From assembly GCA_020437875.1 (NCBI GenBank), contig JAGQVR010000171.1:1-6158 (forward strand): DNA of 6,158 bases, written 5' to 3'. Under the pieces are notes generated by a model. The model was not told the DNA's origin. It ran no database searches and was given only the letters and a program-made list of their open reading frames with translations. Below, piece after piece: positions 5,731-6,158 of this stretch (position 1 is the stretch's first letter; every line of letters starts with the position of its first letter). The position numbers and the translations under genes were made by a program. Source of the stretch: Flavobacteriales bacterium (GTDB lineage Bacteria > Bacteroidota > Bacteroidia > Flavobacteriales_F > PHOS-HE28).

Positions 5731-6158
5731 AGCTGTCAGGAGTTCCTGATCGATGATCGGAAGATTGATCTGAACAGTGGTTCCCACACCGCTTTGCGAG
5801 GAGACCGCCAAGGTGCCGCTGTGCAGCTTCACCACGTTCCGCGCCAATGGCAGTCCAATGCCGTATCCCTCGAAATACGATGTGTTGGAGGCTCTGAAGA
5901 AGGGGTCATAGATGAACTGGATCTCTTCCGCCGGAATGCCGATCCCTTGATCCTTGACCAGCACGATCACCTCCTTCTTTCCAGCAGCCACACTCACCGA
6001 AACAGGCTTGTTGTTGCTGTACTTGAAGGCGTTGTTCACGATGTTCGCGATCGCCAATTGCAGGAGGTCCGCATTCCCATATACCTTCAGCTTACGCGGG
6101 TTCTCTGGCAGGAGGCTCAGGTCCACTGTGATATGATTGCCCGGATGAAGGTCGTCCA
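5716..6158 (-). CDS. Sensor histidine kinase, C-terminal ATPase domain, 5' part cut by window edge
   Basis: The visible 146 residues are the HATPase_c domain of a two-component sensor kinase; the sensing region and the dimerisation/phosphoacceptor helix lie beyond the right edge. All ATP-binding boxes are present, numbered from the first complete codon: N-box NIVNNAFKYSNN (38-49), G1 box DQGIGIP (69-75), F-box DPFFRASN (84-91) and G2 box GYGIGLPLARN (97-107). The frame stays open to the window end, so the GTG at 6126 is internal. The domain ends about 20 residues after the last conserved strand, with LLTALMGS, whose final codons lie in the 11-bp tandem repeat. No response regulator is visible; it may be upstream, outside the window. 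The UspA-like gene follows 88 bp downstream and could be read from the same transcript. Confidence 0.93.
   Translation of the reverse strand, partial: DDLHPGNHITVDLSLLPENPRKLKVYGNADLLQLAIANIVNNAFKYSNNKPVSVSVAAGKKEVIVLVKDQGIGIPAEEIQFIYDPFFRASNTSYFEGYGIGLPLARNVVKLHSGTLAVSSQSGVGTTVQINLPIIDQELLTALMGS

Overview
The window is GC-rich (roughly 60% by eye), densely coding DNA from a bacterial chromosome. Most start codons lack a clear Shine-Dalgarno sequence. Several proteins (the AraC-type regulator, the DUF1275 membrane protein, the histidine-kinase tail) read like those of a high-GC Bacteroidota, possibly a Flavobacteriales-type organism. That placement is an inference from protein style; there is no rRNA or other marker gene here.

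Layout, left to right. On the minus strand are the 5' two-thirds of a zinc-independent MDR quinone oxidoreductase/alcohol dehydrogenase (1-541, cut by the window edge) and, upstream of it, a cysteine-dioxygenase-like cupin (625-1182). A hairpin terminator (1283-1310) separates these from an OsmC-family protein (1329-1883). Next comes an AraC-family regulator (1995-2849) with a hairpin just after its stop. A 92-bp divergent intergenic region leads to two plus-strand genes: an unrecognised four-helix membrane protein (2942-3337) and a glyoxalase-fold VOC protein (3394-3780). Converging on these from the right is a minus-strand cluster: the C-terminal ATPase domain of a sensor histidine kinase (5716-6158, cut by the edge), a divergent UspA-like protein (5136-5627), a small membrane-anchored or secreted lipocalin-like protein (4657-5139) and a DUF1275/YoaK-type membrane protein (3852-4664). 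The last three overlap by 4 and 8 bp and are almost certainly one transcript.

Functionally the left part has a redox, sulfur and electrophile-stress flavour (quinone oxidoreductase, thiol dioxygenase-like, OsmC, VOC, with an AraC regulator nearby). The right part looks like an envelope or stress module of poorly characterised proteins. There are no RNA genes, mobile elements, CRISPR arrays or defence systems that I can support, and no gap longer than 300 bases. I did not find a clear new biological system. The most unusual items are a dense GGATCC palindrome and 11-bp tandem repeat cluster at the end of the histidine-kinase gene, the uncharacterised overlapping trio, and an in-frame open stretch joining the cupin stop codon to the start of the next gene.
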